Part shown: positions 26,997 to 35,831 of the stretch, in pieces
Layout of the letters: every line of letters begins with the position of its first letter
Numbering within the stretch: position 1 is the first letter of the stretch
NCBI GenBank assembly: GCA_002733665.1
Contig: NVWM01000003.1
Coordinates: 62,001-126,000 of the forward strand
DNA: 64,000 bases
Direction: 5' to 3'
Origin: Lutibacter sp.
GTDB lineage: Bacteria; Bacteroidota; Bacteroidia; Flavobacteriales; Flavobacteriaceae
Notes under the pieces: model-generated
Told to the model about the DNA's origin: nothing
What the model saw: the letters and a program-made list of their open reading frames with translations, nothing else
Database searches by the model: none
Position numbers and translations under genes: made by a program

Positions 26997-27758
26997 ATGA
27001 ACCTCTTAAAAAAACTTTTAATGCTTGTACTTATTATTTCATTACTTGGGTGTGATGATAAGGATTCTGAAACTATAACGTTTGGAGATGCGATTACAAT
27101 AAACTTTAATCATTATTGGGATGGAGAAAAAGTAAGCTCAGCAGATTTTAATGTTGAAACATATACCAATGCAAATAATGATATATTAACTATTAGTAAG
27201 TTAAGGTATTTAGTTTCTAATATCACTTTGCACAAATCAGATGGAAGTAGCACAAAATTAATTGACTATTATTTAGTTGATTTATCAACTTTAGGCAATA
27301 CTTCTTTTTCTATTTCTGATATTATTGATGCTGACAGTTATTCGAGTATCTCTTTTACCTTCGGATTTAATGAAGCGGACAATATTGATGGTAACTATCT
27401 TGACCTAAATTCTGCATCATGGAATTGGCCAGCAATGCTTGGAGGCGGTTATCACTTTATGCAATTTGAAGGAAAATATGGCGCAACAGGAACCGAGAAC
27501 CCGTTTGCATATCATAACGGAACAGCAAGAGTAAGTACAGGAGTTTTTGAACAAAACTTTTTTGATGTTTCTCTGGGAGGATTTTCAACTACTGAAAACA
27601 CAACTGTTGAAATAAAAATGAATGTTGATCAATGGTTTGAAAACCCTTACACTTGGGATTTAGACACTTACAACACTACTCTAATGCCAAACTATGATGC
27701 CCAAAAATTGATGCAACAAAATGGCGCATCCGTATTTAGTTTAGGAACTATAAATTAA
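26997..27758 (+). CDS. MbnP family copper-binding lipoprotein
   Basis: MbnP proteins bind copper in the periplasm or at the cell surface and are paired with the dihaem enzyme MbnH, which in Methylosinus oxidises a tryptophan of MbnP to kynurenine. This 253-residue lipoprotein (lipobox LLGC, then DDKDSE) has the family opening ITINFNHYWDGEKV, LRYLVSNITLH, FTFGFNEADNIDGNY and MLGGGYHFMQFEGKYG, with several Trp residues near the His-rich part (SWNWP, HYWDG). A peroxidase-type dihaem gene follows 87 bp downstream, as expected for the pair. Whether Trp is oxidised here is inference. Confidence 0.87.
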   Translation: MNLLKKLLMLVLIISLLGCDDKDSETITFGDAITINFNHYWDGEKVSSADFNVETYTNANNDILTISKLRYLVSNITLHKSDGSSTKLIDYYLVDLSTLGNTSFSISDIIDADSYSSISFTFGFNEADNIDGNYLDLNSASWNWPAMLGGGYHFMQFEGKYGATGTENPFAYHNGTARVSTGVFEQNFFDVSLGGFSTTENTTVEIKMNVDQWFENPYTWDLDTYNTTLMPNYDAQKLMQQNGASVFSLGTIN

Positions 27759-27841
27759 TGAAACGAGCAAGTAAGTATATTACTTACAAAAAAATGATTA
27801 ATAGCGAACAGCATATGTTCCCACTAAAAAATAAGGTTTAA
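27758..27841 (+). CDS. Possible 27-residue ORF in the MbnP-MbnH gap
   Basis: The ATG overlaps the MbnP stop codon by one base (TAATG), an arrangement typical of translational coupling. The 27 codons (MKRASKYITYKK..., basic) end 4 bp before the MbnH-like ATG. No homolog is recognised and there is no RBS of note, so this may be chance; a leader role for the downstream gene is possible. Confidence 0.25.
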   Translation: MKRASKYITYKKMINSEQHMFPLKNKV

Positions 27842-27845
27842 ACAT

Positions 27846-28919
27846 ATGAAAAATTGGTTGAAAATAGCAGTTATAGCAATCCTTTTCGTTTCATGTGATG
27901 ATGTCGGAATAGAAGGTTATACGCCGTATTCTCCTACATTACAACCATTAAATATTCCACAAATATTTGTAGCTAATATTTTACCTCCAGTAATTCCTAT
28001 AAACAACCCTCAAACAGTTGAAGGCGTATCCTTAGGAAGAAAACTGTTTTACGATACTATTTTATCTGGAGATAACACACAATCTTGTGCAGCGTGTCAT
28101 TCACCAGAAAATGCATTTACTGATTCAGATCGTTTTAGTGTTGGAATAGACGGCCTTTTAGGTAACCGCAATTCGATGCCATTGTTTAATTTGGCATGGA
28201 ACTATAACGAAAAATTCTTTTGGGACGGACGCTCATTTGCTATTGAAGGACAAGCCTTAGAGCCTGTAAAAAACCCTATCGAAATGCATAATACCTGGAA
28301 TAATGCAGTCATTAGTTTACAAAATCACAACGAATATCCTGATTTATTTTTTGAAGCCTTCGGAACACGAACTATTGACTCAACATTGGTAACCAAAGCA
28401 ATTGCACAATTCGAGCGAACGCTAATTTCTGCAAACTCAAGGTTTGATAAACATTTACTTGGTCAAATCACATTAACAGCATCAGAATTAAATGGTTTTA
28501 ATGTTTTTATGGACGAATCAAAAGGAGATTGTTTTCACTGTCATGGAAATGCGAACAATCCACTTTGGACAGATAACGATTTTCACAACAATGGTTTAGA
28601 TGCAACTTTTTTAGACATCGGTCTAGGACAGTTTACAGGAAATCCTGCTGACAATGGTAAATTTAAATCGCCATCATTGCGAAACCTAGAATTTACGGCA
28701 CCTTACATGCACGATGGTCGATTTACAACCATCGATGATGTAATCAATCATTATTCTGAAGGACTAGTAAATTCTCCAACTATTGATCCTTTAATGAAGT
28801 CTGTAAATTCTGGAGGTGTTCAACTTTCAGATAGTGATAAAGCAGATCTAAAAGCATTCCTTCTCTCTCTTTCTGATTCCGAATTTATCACAAATCCTGA
28901 TTTTCAAAATCCAAATTAG
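27846..28919 (+). CDS. Dihaem cytochrome c peroxidase-like lipoprotein (MbnH/MauG family)
   Basis: A 357-residue lipoprotein (FVSC near residue 17) of the bacterial dihaem peroxidase family. It has two c-type haem-binding sites, CAACH at residues 81-85 and CFHCH at 229-233, the usual family block EGVSLGRKLFYDTILSG, and PSLRNLEFTAPYMHDGRF near the C-terminus. Next to an MbnP gene, the MbnH-like role (oxidising its partner protein with H2O2) is the best guess; an ordinary H2O2-reducing peroxidase is the alternative. It closes the four-gene operon. Confidence 0.88.
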   Translation: MKNWLKIAVIAILFVSCDDVGIEGYTPYSPTLQPLNIPQIFVANILPPVIPINNPQTVEGVSLGRKLFYDTILSGDNTQSCAACHSPENAFTDSDRFSVGIDGLLGNRNSMPLFNLAWNYNEKFFWDGRSFAIEGQALEPVKNPIEMHNTWNNAVISLQNHNEYPDLFFEAFGTRTIDSTLVTKAIAQFERTLISANSRFDKHLLGQITLTASELNGFNVFMDESKGDCFHCHGNANNPLWTDNDFHNNGLDATFLDIGLGQFTGNPADNGKFKSPSLRNLEFTAPYMHDGRFTTIDDVINHYSEGLVNSPTIDPLMKSVNSGGVQLSDSDKADLKAFLLSLSDSEFITNPDFQNPN

Positions 28920-28997
28920 TTATAGAAGTAACCAACTTCTAAAAACTTTTGTAAAATTTATCTATCTACCTATCAATTTAATCAATTTAACAATACA

Positions 28998-29026
28998 TTG
29001 AATATCATTTATTGTCACTATATTTG
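28998..29026 (+). promoter_or_regulatory. Promoter of the suf operon
   Basis: A -33 TTG (28998-29000) lies 18 bp upstream of TATATTTG (29019-29026), which matches the Bacteroidota -7 consensus TAnnTTTG. The box ends 34 bp before the sufA-like ATG at 29061. Confidence 0.65.
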
Positions 29027-29060
29027 CAGTCCAATTTAGAATTAATCTAAATTTAAAATT

Positions 29061-29390
29061 ATGATAAAAGTATCAGACATAGCAAAAAAGAAAGTTGTCG
29101 AATTAATGACAGATGAAGGCTACAATTCAACTACCGATTTTGTACGCGTAGGCGTTAAAAGTGGTGGATGTTCAGGGCTTTCATACGAACTGAAATTTGA
29201 CAAAGAAAAAGCCGAAAATGATAAAGTATTTGTAGATAATGATGTTAAAATCATTATTGACAAAAAGAGTTTTTTATACCTTGTGGGAACAACTTTAGAG
29301 TATTCTGGAGGATTAAACGGAACAGGTTTCGTGTTTAATAACCCTAATGCCAATAGAACTTGTGGTTGTGGAGAGTCGTTTTCACTTTAA
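29061..29390 (+). CDS. HesB/IscA/SufA-type iron-sulfur assembly protein
   Basis: A-type carrier of the iron-sulfur assembly machinery. The 109-residue protein has the three conserved cysteines: GVKSGGCSGLSYEL near residue 37 and TCGCGESF at the C-terminus (CXC). First gene of sufA-like-sufB-sufC-sufD, 15 bp upstream of sufB. Whether it is called SufA or IscA cannot be told from sequence alone; context favours SUF. Confidence 0.93.
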   Translation: MIKVSDIAKKKVVELMTDEGYNSTTDFVRVGVKSGGCSGLSYELKFDKEKAENDKVFVDNDVKIIIDKKSFLYLVGTTLEYSGGLNGTGFVFNNPNANRTCGCGESFSL

Positions 29391-29405
29391 TTAAAAAAAT
29401 TAATT

Positions 29406-30854
29406 ATGTCAAAATATACAGAAGACGATTTAAAAAAAGAACTAGAAACTCAAGAATATGAGTATGGTTTTTATACCGATATTGAGTCCGATACATTCCC
29501 AAAAGGATTGAATGAAGACATTGTTCGTGCAATTTCTAAAAAGAAGAACGAACCTAAATGGATGACTGATTGGCGCTTGAATGCATTTCGTCTTTGGCAA
29601 GAAATGGAAGAGCCGAATTGGGCAAATGTAAATTACAAAAAGCCCGATTTTCAAGATATTGCTTACTACTCTGCTCCTAAAGCTATAGATCCAAATAAGA
29701 CTTTAGATGATGTAGATTCTGAATTGTTGGCGATGTATAAGAAGTTAGGAATTTCTATTGACGAGCAAAAAAAAATGAACAATATCGCAATGGATATTGT
29801 TGTAGATTCAGTTTCTGTTGCGACTACTTTTAAGAAAACATTGGCCGAAAAGGGAATCCTTTTTATGCCAATTTCTGAAGCAATTCAAGAACATCCTGAA
29901 CTGGTAAAAAAATATATTGGAACTATTGTTCCGCAAACAGATAATTTTTATGCAGCACTTAATTCTGCTGTTTTTACTGATGGCTCTTTCTGTTATATTC
30001 CAAAAGGTGTGAAATGTCCTATGGAATTATCTACCTATTTTAGAATTAACGAAGGAGGAACAGGACAATTTGAACGTACACTTTTAATTGCTGATGAAGG
30101 CTCATATGTAAGCTACCTTGAAGGCTGTACTGCTCCAGCACGTGATGAAAATCAATTGCATGCAGCAGTTGTTGAATTGATTGCTTTGGATGATGCAGAA
30201 ATTAAATATTCAACAGTTCAAAACTGGTATCCAGGAGATAAAGAAGGAAAAGGTGGTGTTTTCAATTTTGTAACTAAAAGAGGAATTTGCCATACCAACT
30301 CAAAAATCTCTTGGACTCAAGTAGAAACTGGAAGTGCTGTTACTTGGAAATATCCAAGTTGTATATTAAAAGGAAACAATTCAGTAGGTGAGTTTTACTC
30401 AATTGCAGTTACAAACAATTATCAACAAGCTGATACTGGCACAAAGATGATTCATCTTGGTAAAAACACCAAGTCAACTATTATTTCTAAAGGTATTTCA
30501 GCAGGAAAATCACAAAATTCATATAGAGGATTAGTGCAAATTGGCTCAAGAGCTGAAAATGCAAGAAATTTTTCTCAATGTGATTCTCTTTTAATGGGAA
30601 ATAAATGTGGTGCTCACACTTTTCCATACATCGAATCAAAAAATAAATCAGCACAAATAGAACACGAAGCAACAACTAGTAAAATTGGTGAAGACCAACT
30701 GTTTTACTGTAATCAAAGAGGAATTGATACTGAAAAAGCAATTGCATTAATCGTAAATGGATTTAGCAAAGAAGTCTTGAATAAATTACCAATGGAATTT
30801 GCTGTAGAAGCACAAAAACTATTAGAAATAAGTTTAGAAGGAAGTGTAGGTTAA
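29406..30854 (+). CDS. sufB: SUF iron-sulfur scaffold subunit SufB
   Basis: Scaffold of the SufBC2D complex, where clusters are built. The 482-residue protein is nearly family length. Landmarks include [49 protein letters not shown] and [18 protein letters not shown], with the conserved Cys and His residues used in cluster assembly. It sits between the sufA-like gene and sufC. Confidence 0.96.
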   Translation: MSKYTEDDLKKELETQEYEYGFYTDIESDTFPKGLNEDIVRAISKKKNEPKWMTDWRLNAFRLWQEMEEPNWANVNYKKPDFQDIAYYSAPKAIDPNKTLDDVDSELLAMYKKLGISIDEQKKMNNIAMDIVVDSVSVATTFKKTLAEKGILFMPISEAIQEHPELVKKYIGTIVPQTDNFYAALNSAVFTDGSFCYIPKGVKCPMELSTYFRINEGGTGQFERTLLIADEGSYVSYLEGCTAPARDENQLHAAVVELIALDDAEIKYSTVQNWYPGDKEGKGGVFNFVTKRGICHTNSKISWTQVETGSAVTWKYPSCILKGNNSVGEFYSIAVTNNYQQADTGTKMIHLGKNTKSTIISKGISAGKSQNSYRGLVQIGSRAENARNFSQCDSLLMGNKCGAHTFPYIESKNKSAQIEHEATTSKIGEDQLFYCNQRGIDTEKAIALIVNGFSKEVLNKLPMEFAVEAQKLLEISLEGSVG

Positions 30855-30946
30855 AATTAAAAATTTTAACCGTTTAATTGTTTATTCATTGATTTGTTTA
30901 AACAATTACACAACTAACCAGTTACACGATTTAACAAATAAAAAGA

Positions 30947-31693
30947 ATGTTAAAAATAAAAAATTTACACGCAGGAATTGAAGGTAAAGGAATTCTTAAA
31001 GGAATAAACCTTGAGGTAAAAGCAGGAGAAATTCATGCGATTATGGGACCAAATGGTTCTGGGAAAAGTACTTTATCATCAGTTATTGCAGGAAACGAAA
31101 CATATGAAGTTTCAGAAGGAAGTATTACACTTGATAATGAAGATATTTTAGAACTTTCACCAGACGAACGTGCTCATAAAGGAGTATTTATGAGTTTTCA
31201 ATATCCTATAGAAATTCCTGGAGTAAGCACTACTAATTTTATAAAAACGGCTATCAACGAAAAACGTAAAGCTAATGGTTTAGGAGATCTTCCTGCTAAG
31301 GATATGTTGAAATTAATTCGTGAGAAATCAGAATTATTAAAGATGGATCGGAAGTTTTTATCACGTTCATTAAACGAAGGATTTTCTGGAGGAGAAAAGA
31401 AACGTAATGAGATTTTCCAATTAGCAATGCTTGAGCCAAAATTGGCAATACTTGACGAAACAGATTCTGGTTTAGATATTGACGCTTTGAAAATAGTTGC
31501 AAATGGTGTAAATAAACTTCGCAATAAAGACAATGCTGTAATTGTAATTACACACTATCAACGCTTGTTAGACCATATCATTCCTGACTTTGTTCATGTT
31601 TTACACAATGGAAAAATAGTTAAGTCTGGCGGTAAAGAATTGGCGCATGAGTTAGAAGAAAAAGGATACGATTGGATTAAAGAATTGGCTTAA
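30947..31693 (+). CDS. sufC: SUF ATPase SufC
   Basis: ATPase of the SufBC2D complex. The 248-residue protein carries Walker A GPNGSGKSTLSSVI near residue 37, the Q-loop in SFQYPIEIPG, the signature LNEGFSGGEKKRNEI and Walker B KLAILDETDSGLD. All catalytic residues are present. Gap of 92 bp after sufB, 24 bp before sufD. Confidence 0.96.
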   Translation: MLKIKNLHAGIEGKGILKGINLEVKAGEIHAIMGPNGSGKSTLSSVIAGNETYEVSEGSITLDNEDILELSPDERAHKGVFMSFQYPIEIPGVSTTNFIKTAINEKRKANGLGDLPAKDMLKLIREKSELLKMDRKFLSRSLNEGFSGGEKKRNEIFQLAMLEPKLAILDETDSGLDIDALKIVANGVNKLRNKDNAVIVITHYQRLLDHIIPDFVHVLHNGKIVKSGGKELAHELEEKGYDWIKELA

Positions 31694-31717
31694 ATAAAAA
31701 CACGAAACAACAAAACA

Positions 31718-33040
31718 ATGTCTTTACACGAAAAATTAGTATCTTCTTTTATGGTGCTGGAAAATCAAGGAAAACTTGATTTAGATTCATCAATCCATGA
31801 TATTAGAACAGAAGCAATCTCTTCATTTGAAAAACAAGGTTTCCCAACCAAAAAAGATGAAGAATGGAAATACACTTCATTAAAACCTATCTTAAAATAC
31901 GATTATAGTGTTTTCCCTAAAATTGAAACTGCTGTTGAATTTAAAGACGTTAAAAAGTATTTTTTACACGAAATAGATTCCTATAAAGTTGTATTTATTG
32001 ACGGAGTTTATAGTTCGTTTTTGTCTTCTACAACACATGATGGTTATGATATTTGTTTAATGTCTGCAGCCTATAAACAACCAAAATATAAACTTGTATT
32101 AGATAATTATTTTAATAAAATTGCCAATAAAAAAGATAGTATTACCAACTTAAACACAGCATTTTCTATGGAAGGTGCTTATATTCATATTCCTAAAAAT
32201 ATAGTCCTTCCAAAACCAATACAGATTGTTAATTTTTATACTGGAAGTGAAAAAGAAATTTTATTACAACCAAGAAATCTGGTTGTTGTTGGAGAAAATT
32301 CTCATTGTCAAATTATTGAACGTCATCAAAGTTTGAGTAGCAATGTTGTACTTACTAATGCAGTTACAGAGGTTTTTGCAAGCAAACGTGCAATTGTAAA
32401 TTATTATAAAATCCAAAATGATCACGAAAATGCTTCTTTGATTGATAGTACGTATGTGCAGCAAAAAGAAAGTAGTATCGTATCAGTAAATACATTTTCT
32501 TTTGGTGGGAAGTTGACAAGAAATAACTTAGAATTTTATCATGATGGTGAACATATTGAATCTCACCTTAACGGAATTTCAATTCTAAATGAAAAGCAAC
32601 ATGTTGATAACCACACGCTTGTAAGACATCAGACACCAAACTGTGAAAGTTTTGAACTTTATAAAGGAATTTATGATGATGCCTCGACTGGTGTTTTTAA
32701 CGGAAAGGTTATCGTAGATCAAGAGGCTCAAAAAACAAATGCTTTTCAACAGAATAATAACATTTTAATTGGCGACAAAGCATCTATCAATGCAAAACCT
32801 CAATTGGAGATTTTTGCTGATGATGTAAAATGTTCACACGGTTGTACGATTGGTCAATTAGATGAAAGTGCATTGTTTTATATGCAATCAAGAGGAATTC
32901 CTGCGAAAGAAGCAAAAGCGTTACTCTTATTTGCTTTTACAAACGAAGTTGTAGAAAAGATTAAAATTCCTGAATTAAAATCTAGAATTACAAAACTAAT
33001 TGCAAATAAATTGGGTGTGAAATTGGGGTTTGAGTTGTAA
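31718..33040 (+). CDS. sufD: SUF complex subunit SufD
   Basis: Partner of SufB in the scaffold complex. The 440-residue protein shows the shared SufB/SufD core at the C-terminal half: HVDNHTLVRHQTPNCESFEL, GVFNGKVIVDQEAQKTNAFQ and KCSHGCTIGQLDESALFYM. N-terminal residues contain the usual KKDEEWKYTSLKPILK. Ends directly against the convergent serine-hydrolase gene (no spacer). Confidence 0.95.
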   Translation: MSLHEKLVSSFMVLENQGKLDLDSSIHDIRTEAISSFEKQGFPTKKDEEWKYTSLKPILKYDYSVFPKIETAVEFKDVKKYFLHEIDSYKVVFIDGVYSSFLSSTTHDGYDICLMSAAYKQPKYKLVLDNYFNKIANKKDSITNLNTAFSMEGAYIHIPKNIVLPKPIQIVNFYTGSEKEILLQPRNLVVVGENSHCQIIERHQSLSSNVVLTNAVTEVFASKRAIVNYYKIQNDHENASLIDSTYVQQKESSIVSVNTFSFGGKLTRNNLEFYHDGEHIESHLNGISILNEKQHVDNHTLVRHQTPNCESFELYKGIYDDASTGVFNGKVIVDQEAQKTNAFQQNNNILIGDKASINAKPQLEIFADDVKCSHGCTIGQLDESALFYMQSRGIPAKEAKALLLFAFTNEVVEKIKIPELKSRITKLIANKLGVKLGFEL

Positions 33041-34363
33041 TTAATTCACACTCCCAACAACCTCTTTTAACAAATCATTAAAGTCCATACTTCCCAATCC
33101 CATTCTAACGACTACTAAGTCTTTAGACGGAATTATAAACACACGTTGTCCTTGATAACCATTGGCAGAATAGATGTCTTTTGGTGCATCTGGATAAACA
33201 CCTCCAGCATTCAGCCAAAAATGTCCTCCATATTCTCCGTTCGATGTTGCAGTAGGATTGGCTACATAATCAGCCCAAGACGCATCAAATAATTGATCTC
33301 CATTCCAGTTTCCTTTATGTAAATACAACAATCCAAACTTTGCCCAATCACTAGTAGATGCCCAACCATAAGACGAACCAACGTAATTTCCTGCTAAATC
33401 TGACTCTATCAACATGGAATGCATTCCGATTCTGTCAATCAAATCTTCATACCAAAAATCAAGATATTCTTGGTGTGTTTTAAAGTAATTACGCAACATT
33501 CCTGACAACAAATTTGATGTTCCTGATGAATAATTCCAAGATTCATTTGGCTTGCCAACAAATGGTTTGTCAATCTGTACTTTAGGCATATCTGTCGCTA
33601 AAAATAGCATTTTGGTAACATCTGAAATGTTATCGTAATCTTCAAGCCATTCCAAACCACTATTCATTTGCAGCAAATTATTGATAGTGATTTCTGCTCG
33701 TTCATCATCTTTCCAAACGTCAATTGGCGCTTTATTGCTTATGTCTAATTTCCCTTCTTTCTGAAGGATTCCATACATCGTAGCAACAACACTTTTAGTC
33801 ATCGACCAACCTAAATGCAGTGAATTATTATCAAAACCATCTGCATGTTTTTCAGCGAGAATTTGATCTTTATAAATCACCAAAACCGATCGTGTTTTAT
33901 TGATGCTATCAAACGATTTGGCAACAATCGCATTTAGTTTTTTATAATCAATATTCGAAAAAATAGTGTCTTTTTGAGGTAAATTTCCATATGGAAAAGG
34001 CAGATTCTTAGTCGCTTTATTTCTTTTCGGAACTAAATAAGGAGCGTTCTTATCATAATCATCATTTATTAAAACAGTCCCTAAACCTTCACGATAAATT
34101 GCCGTTCTACTCTTTAAACCATACACTTTTGCTGTCGCAGATTTCTCTGTTTGATTTACCTCGCTTTTAGCAGTATTTATCGGAGAAAAATTGTTATCCA
34201 CTTTTTCTGCAGATGAAGCAGTTCTATCAGCCAAAAAAACGACTGATGTAGTGCTTTTAGAAGCATATCCTGTTATAATATCTAATCTTGGATAGTTCGC
34301 GTAAACAATATAAGCCAATCCCAACAAAAGGGAAAGGAAAAAGTATTTGATAATTTTTTTCAT
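33041..34363 (-). CDS. Serine hydrolase of the beta-lactamase class C family
   Basis: A 440-residue membrane-anchored or exported serine hydrolase; an uncleaved-looking N-terminal hydrophobic helix (about 7-22) is followed by a linker. The nucleophile motif SXXK reads SMTKSV near residue 190, a YSSG motif near residue 280 is the second active-site element, and FWLNAGG stands at the place of the third. The family includes penicillin-binding proteins and esterases; nothing marks it as a resistance enzyme. Between two REP-containing gaps it interrupts the suf genes on the opposite strand. Confidence 0.87.
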   Translation of the reverse strand: MKKIIKYFFLSLLLGLAYIVYANYPRLDIITGYASKSTTSVVFLADRTASSAEKVDNNFSPINTAKSEVNQTEKSATAKVYGLKSRTAIYREGLGTVLINDDYDKNAPYLVPKRNKATKNLPFPYGNLPQKDTIFSNIDYKKLNAIVAKSFDSINKTRSVLVIYKDQILAEKHADGFDNNSLHLGWSMTKSVVATMYGILQKEGKLDISNKAPIDVWKDDERAEITINNLLQMNSGLEWLEDYDNISDVTKMLFLATDMPKVQIDKPFVGKPNESWNYSSGTSNLLSGMLRNYFKTHQEYLDFWYEDLIDRIGMHSMLIESDLAGNYVGSSYGWASTSDWAKFGLLYLHKGNWNGDQLFDASWADYVANPTATSNGEYGGHFWLNAGGVYPDAPKDIYSANGYQGQRVFIIPSKDLVVVRMGLGSMDFNDLLKEVVGSVN

Positions 34364-34386
34364 ATGTTATTTGTATTTTTTTTATC

Positions 34387-34479
34387 AGGTCGAGCGCAGT
34401 CGAGACCTTTTTAAACATTCTTAGTTCTCGACTCCGCTCGAACTGACAATTCTATTTTTTTATTTCACTCGAACTGACG
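34387..34479. repeat. REP-like inverted repeat E
   Basis: A hairpin AGGTCGAGCGCAGTCGAGACCT (two short arms) is followed by TTCTCGACTCCGCTCGAACTGAC and a second CACTCGAACTGAC. These share the CTCGA(A/T)CTGAC core with elements C and G. It lies in the 160-bp gap between the serine hydrolase and M14 peptidase genes. Confidence 0.7.
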
Positions 34480-34523
34480 CAACAACTTTGCCTCTTTGTC
34501 CCTTTTGACCTTTTAGCCTTTTT

Positions 34524-35753
34524 TTACTTCAATATTAGTAGTTTCATCATCTCTCTCGCAGCAATTCTCGCTTTTAAATCTATAAATTCACGCGATGTTT
34601 CATCTCCAATTTCGTAAGTGATTGATTCTGCATTAAACTGTAAGAAAAACCACGCTTTTGAGATTGGATCTCCTACAGCATAAGGTCTATCGTCTGGTGT
34701 GTAATTTGGAATTGCGGCATCAATTGCTCCTAACCAATAATCTTTAAAAGGGTAAATTGATGGATGCATATCATCAGTAAAAGTATAGTATAAATCTTCT
34801 TGTGTAGAATGAAAATCGAGTCCTAAAATCACCTTATTTTTTGATTCGTTTGCTGTATCAACAATATTATTTACAATGGTTTTTGTTTCGAGTTGACGGT
34901 AATACGCCCAATCTCTGTTTAAGTCGATTCCTCCTGTATTATGACGCCAATGACCAAGATCTACACCATCAGGATTTAACATTGGATACACTAAAACTCT
35001 ATATTTTTTTCTAAAATCGTTAGACAATCTCTTGTCTTTTAAAACTTCATCAACAAATGATTGCATTGCAAAATATCCTGTAACTTCTGGCGGATGTTGA
35101 CGACTTAAAATCACAATCAACTCTTTGTTTTTAACTTCTTCTTGATAAATATCAAGTGAGATTAAATCTCTATTTAATTTACTCTTTCCAATCGTTTTAT
35201 AACGTACATCTTTGTGCGTTGCTACTTGCTTTGCCCAATTCTTTGCGTCAGTTGATGTGTTCAATTCTTGTGCTGCAATCCACAGTTTGTTTTTATCAAT
35301 TGATAAAGATAAAAGTGCATTTTTACCACTATCAAGCAGCTTAAAATACGCACTGTCAATTGGTTTCCAATTTTTGCCGTCTTTACTTATTTTTGGCCAA
35401 TAACGATGTATTGCTGTTGGATAATTTAACTGTAAATCAATCTTTCTTTCTTCTTTTGACCAAACCCTAAACGCATAGTATGGACTATCATTTATTGGCT
35501 CGTTTTCCGGTAAAATTGTTACTTGATACGTTGAATCATTTAATTGTCTAAAGTCGTTTAATCGCGCTCCATCAAAGAGGTTGTCTGCAAAAACTCCATC
35601 AATCTCATATCCCTTTTTCTCTTGATATTCAATCTCGTGATTAGAAGTATCCTTTGGATTTGGAAATTCAAATGTTTTTAATTTCGTGCTTCCGCAGCCA
35701 ATCATCAGTAACGAAAAAAGACTTAAAAAGAATATATGTTTAATATTGCTCAT
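34524..35753 (-). CDS. M14 family zinc carboxypeptidase lipoprotein
   Basis: A 409-residue predicted lipoprotein (lipobox LMIGC near residue 20). The zinc site has its first two ligands in SRQHPPEVTGYFAMQ (HXXE near residue 218) and a third in GLDFHSTQEDL near residue 300; the catalytic Glu is in ITYEIGDETSREF close to the C-terminus. All three metal ligands and the catalytic base are kept, so it should be active, presumably trimming peptides outside the inner membrane. Confidence 0.88.
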   Translation of the reverse strand: MSNIKHIFFLSLFSLLMIGCGSTKLKTFEFPNPKDTSNHEIEYQEKKGYEIDGVFADNLFDGARLNDFRQLNDSTYQVTILPENEPINDSPYYAFRVWSKEERKIDLQLNYPTAIHRYWPKISKDGKNWKPIDSAYFKLLDSGKNALLSLSIDKNKLWIAAQELNTSTDAKNWAKQVATHKDVRYKTIGKSKLNRDLISLDIYQEEVKNKELIVILSRQHPPEVTGYFAMQSFVDEVLKDKRLSNDFRKKYRVLVYPMLNPDGVDLGHWRHNTGGIDLNRDWAYYRQLETKTIVNNIVDTANESKNKVILGLDFHSTQEDLYYTFTDDMHPSIYPFKDYWLGAIDAAIPNYTPDDRPYAVGDPISKAWFFLQFNAESITYEIGDETSREFIDLKARIAAREMMKLLILK

Positions 35754-35795
35754 ACTTTTTATTTTTTGACACTAACAAAAATAGTACTTATTTCG

Positions 35796-35803
35796 TAGTT
35801 TTG
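35796..35803 (+). promoter_or_regulatory. Candidate -7 box of sufS
   Basis: TAGTTTTG fits TAnnTTTG and lies 28 bp before the sufS start; the -33 element is not obvious. The separate promoter agrees with sufS being detached from sufABCD here. Confidence 0.4.
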
Positions 35804-35831
35804 TCATTAAGAGTGATTCTAAAAAAGAAAT

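Noticed and set aside
33041-34363. Beta-lactamase resistance gene
   Set aside because: The SXXK and YSS motifs are general for class C-like serine hydrolases, which are often esterases or peptidases; no resistance context.
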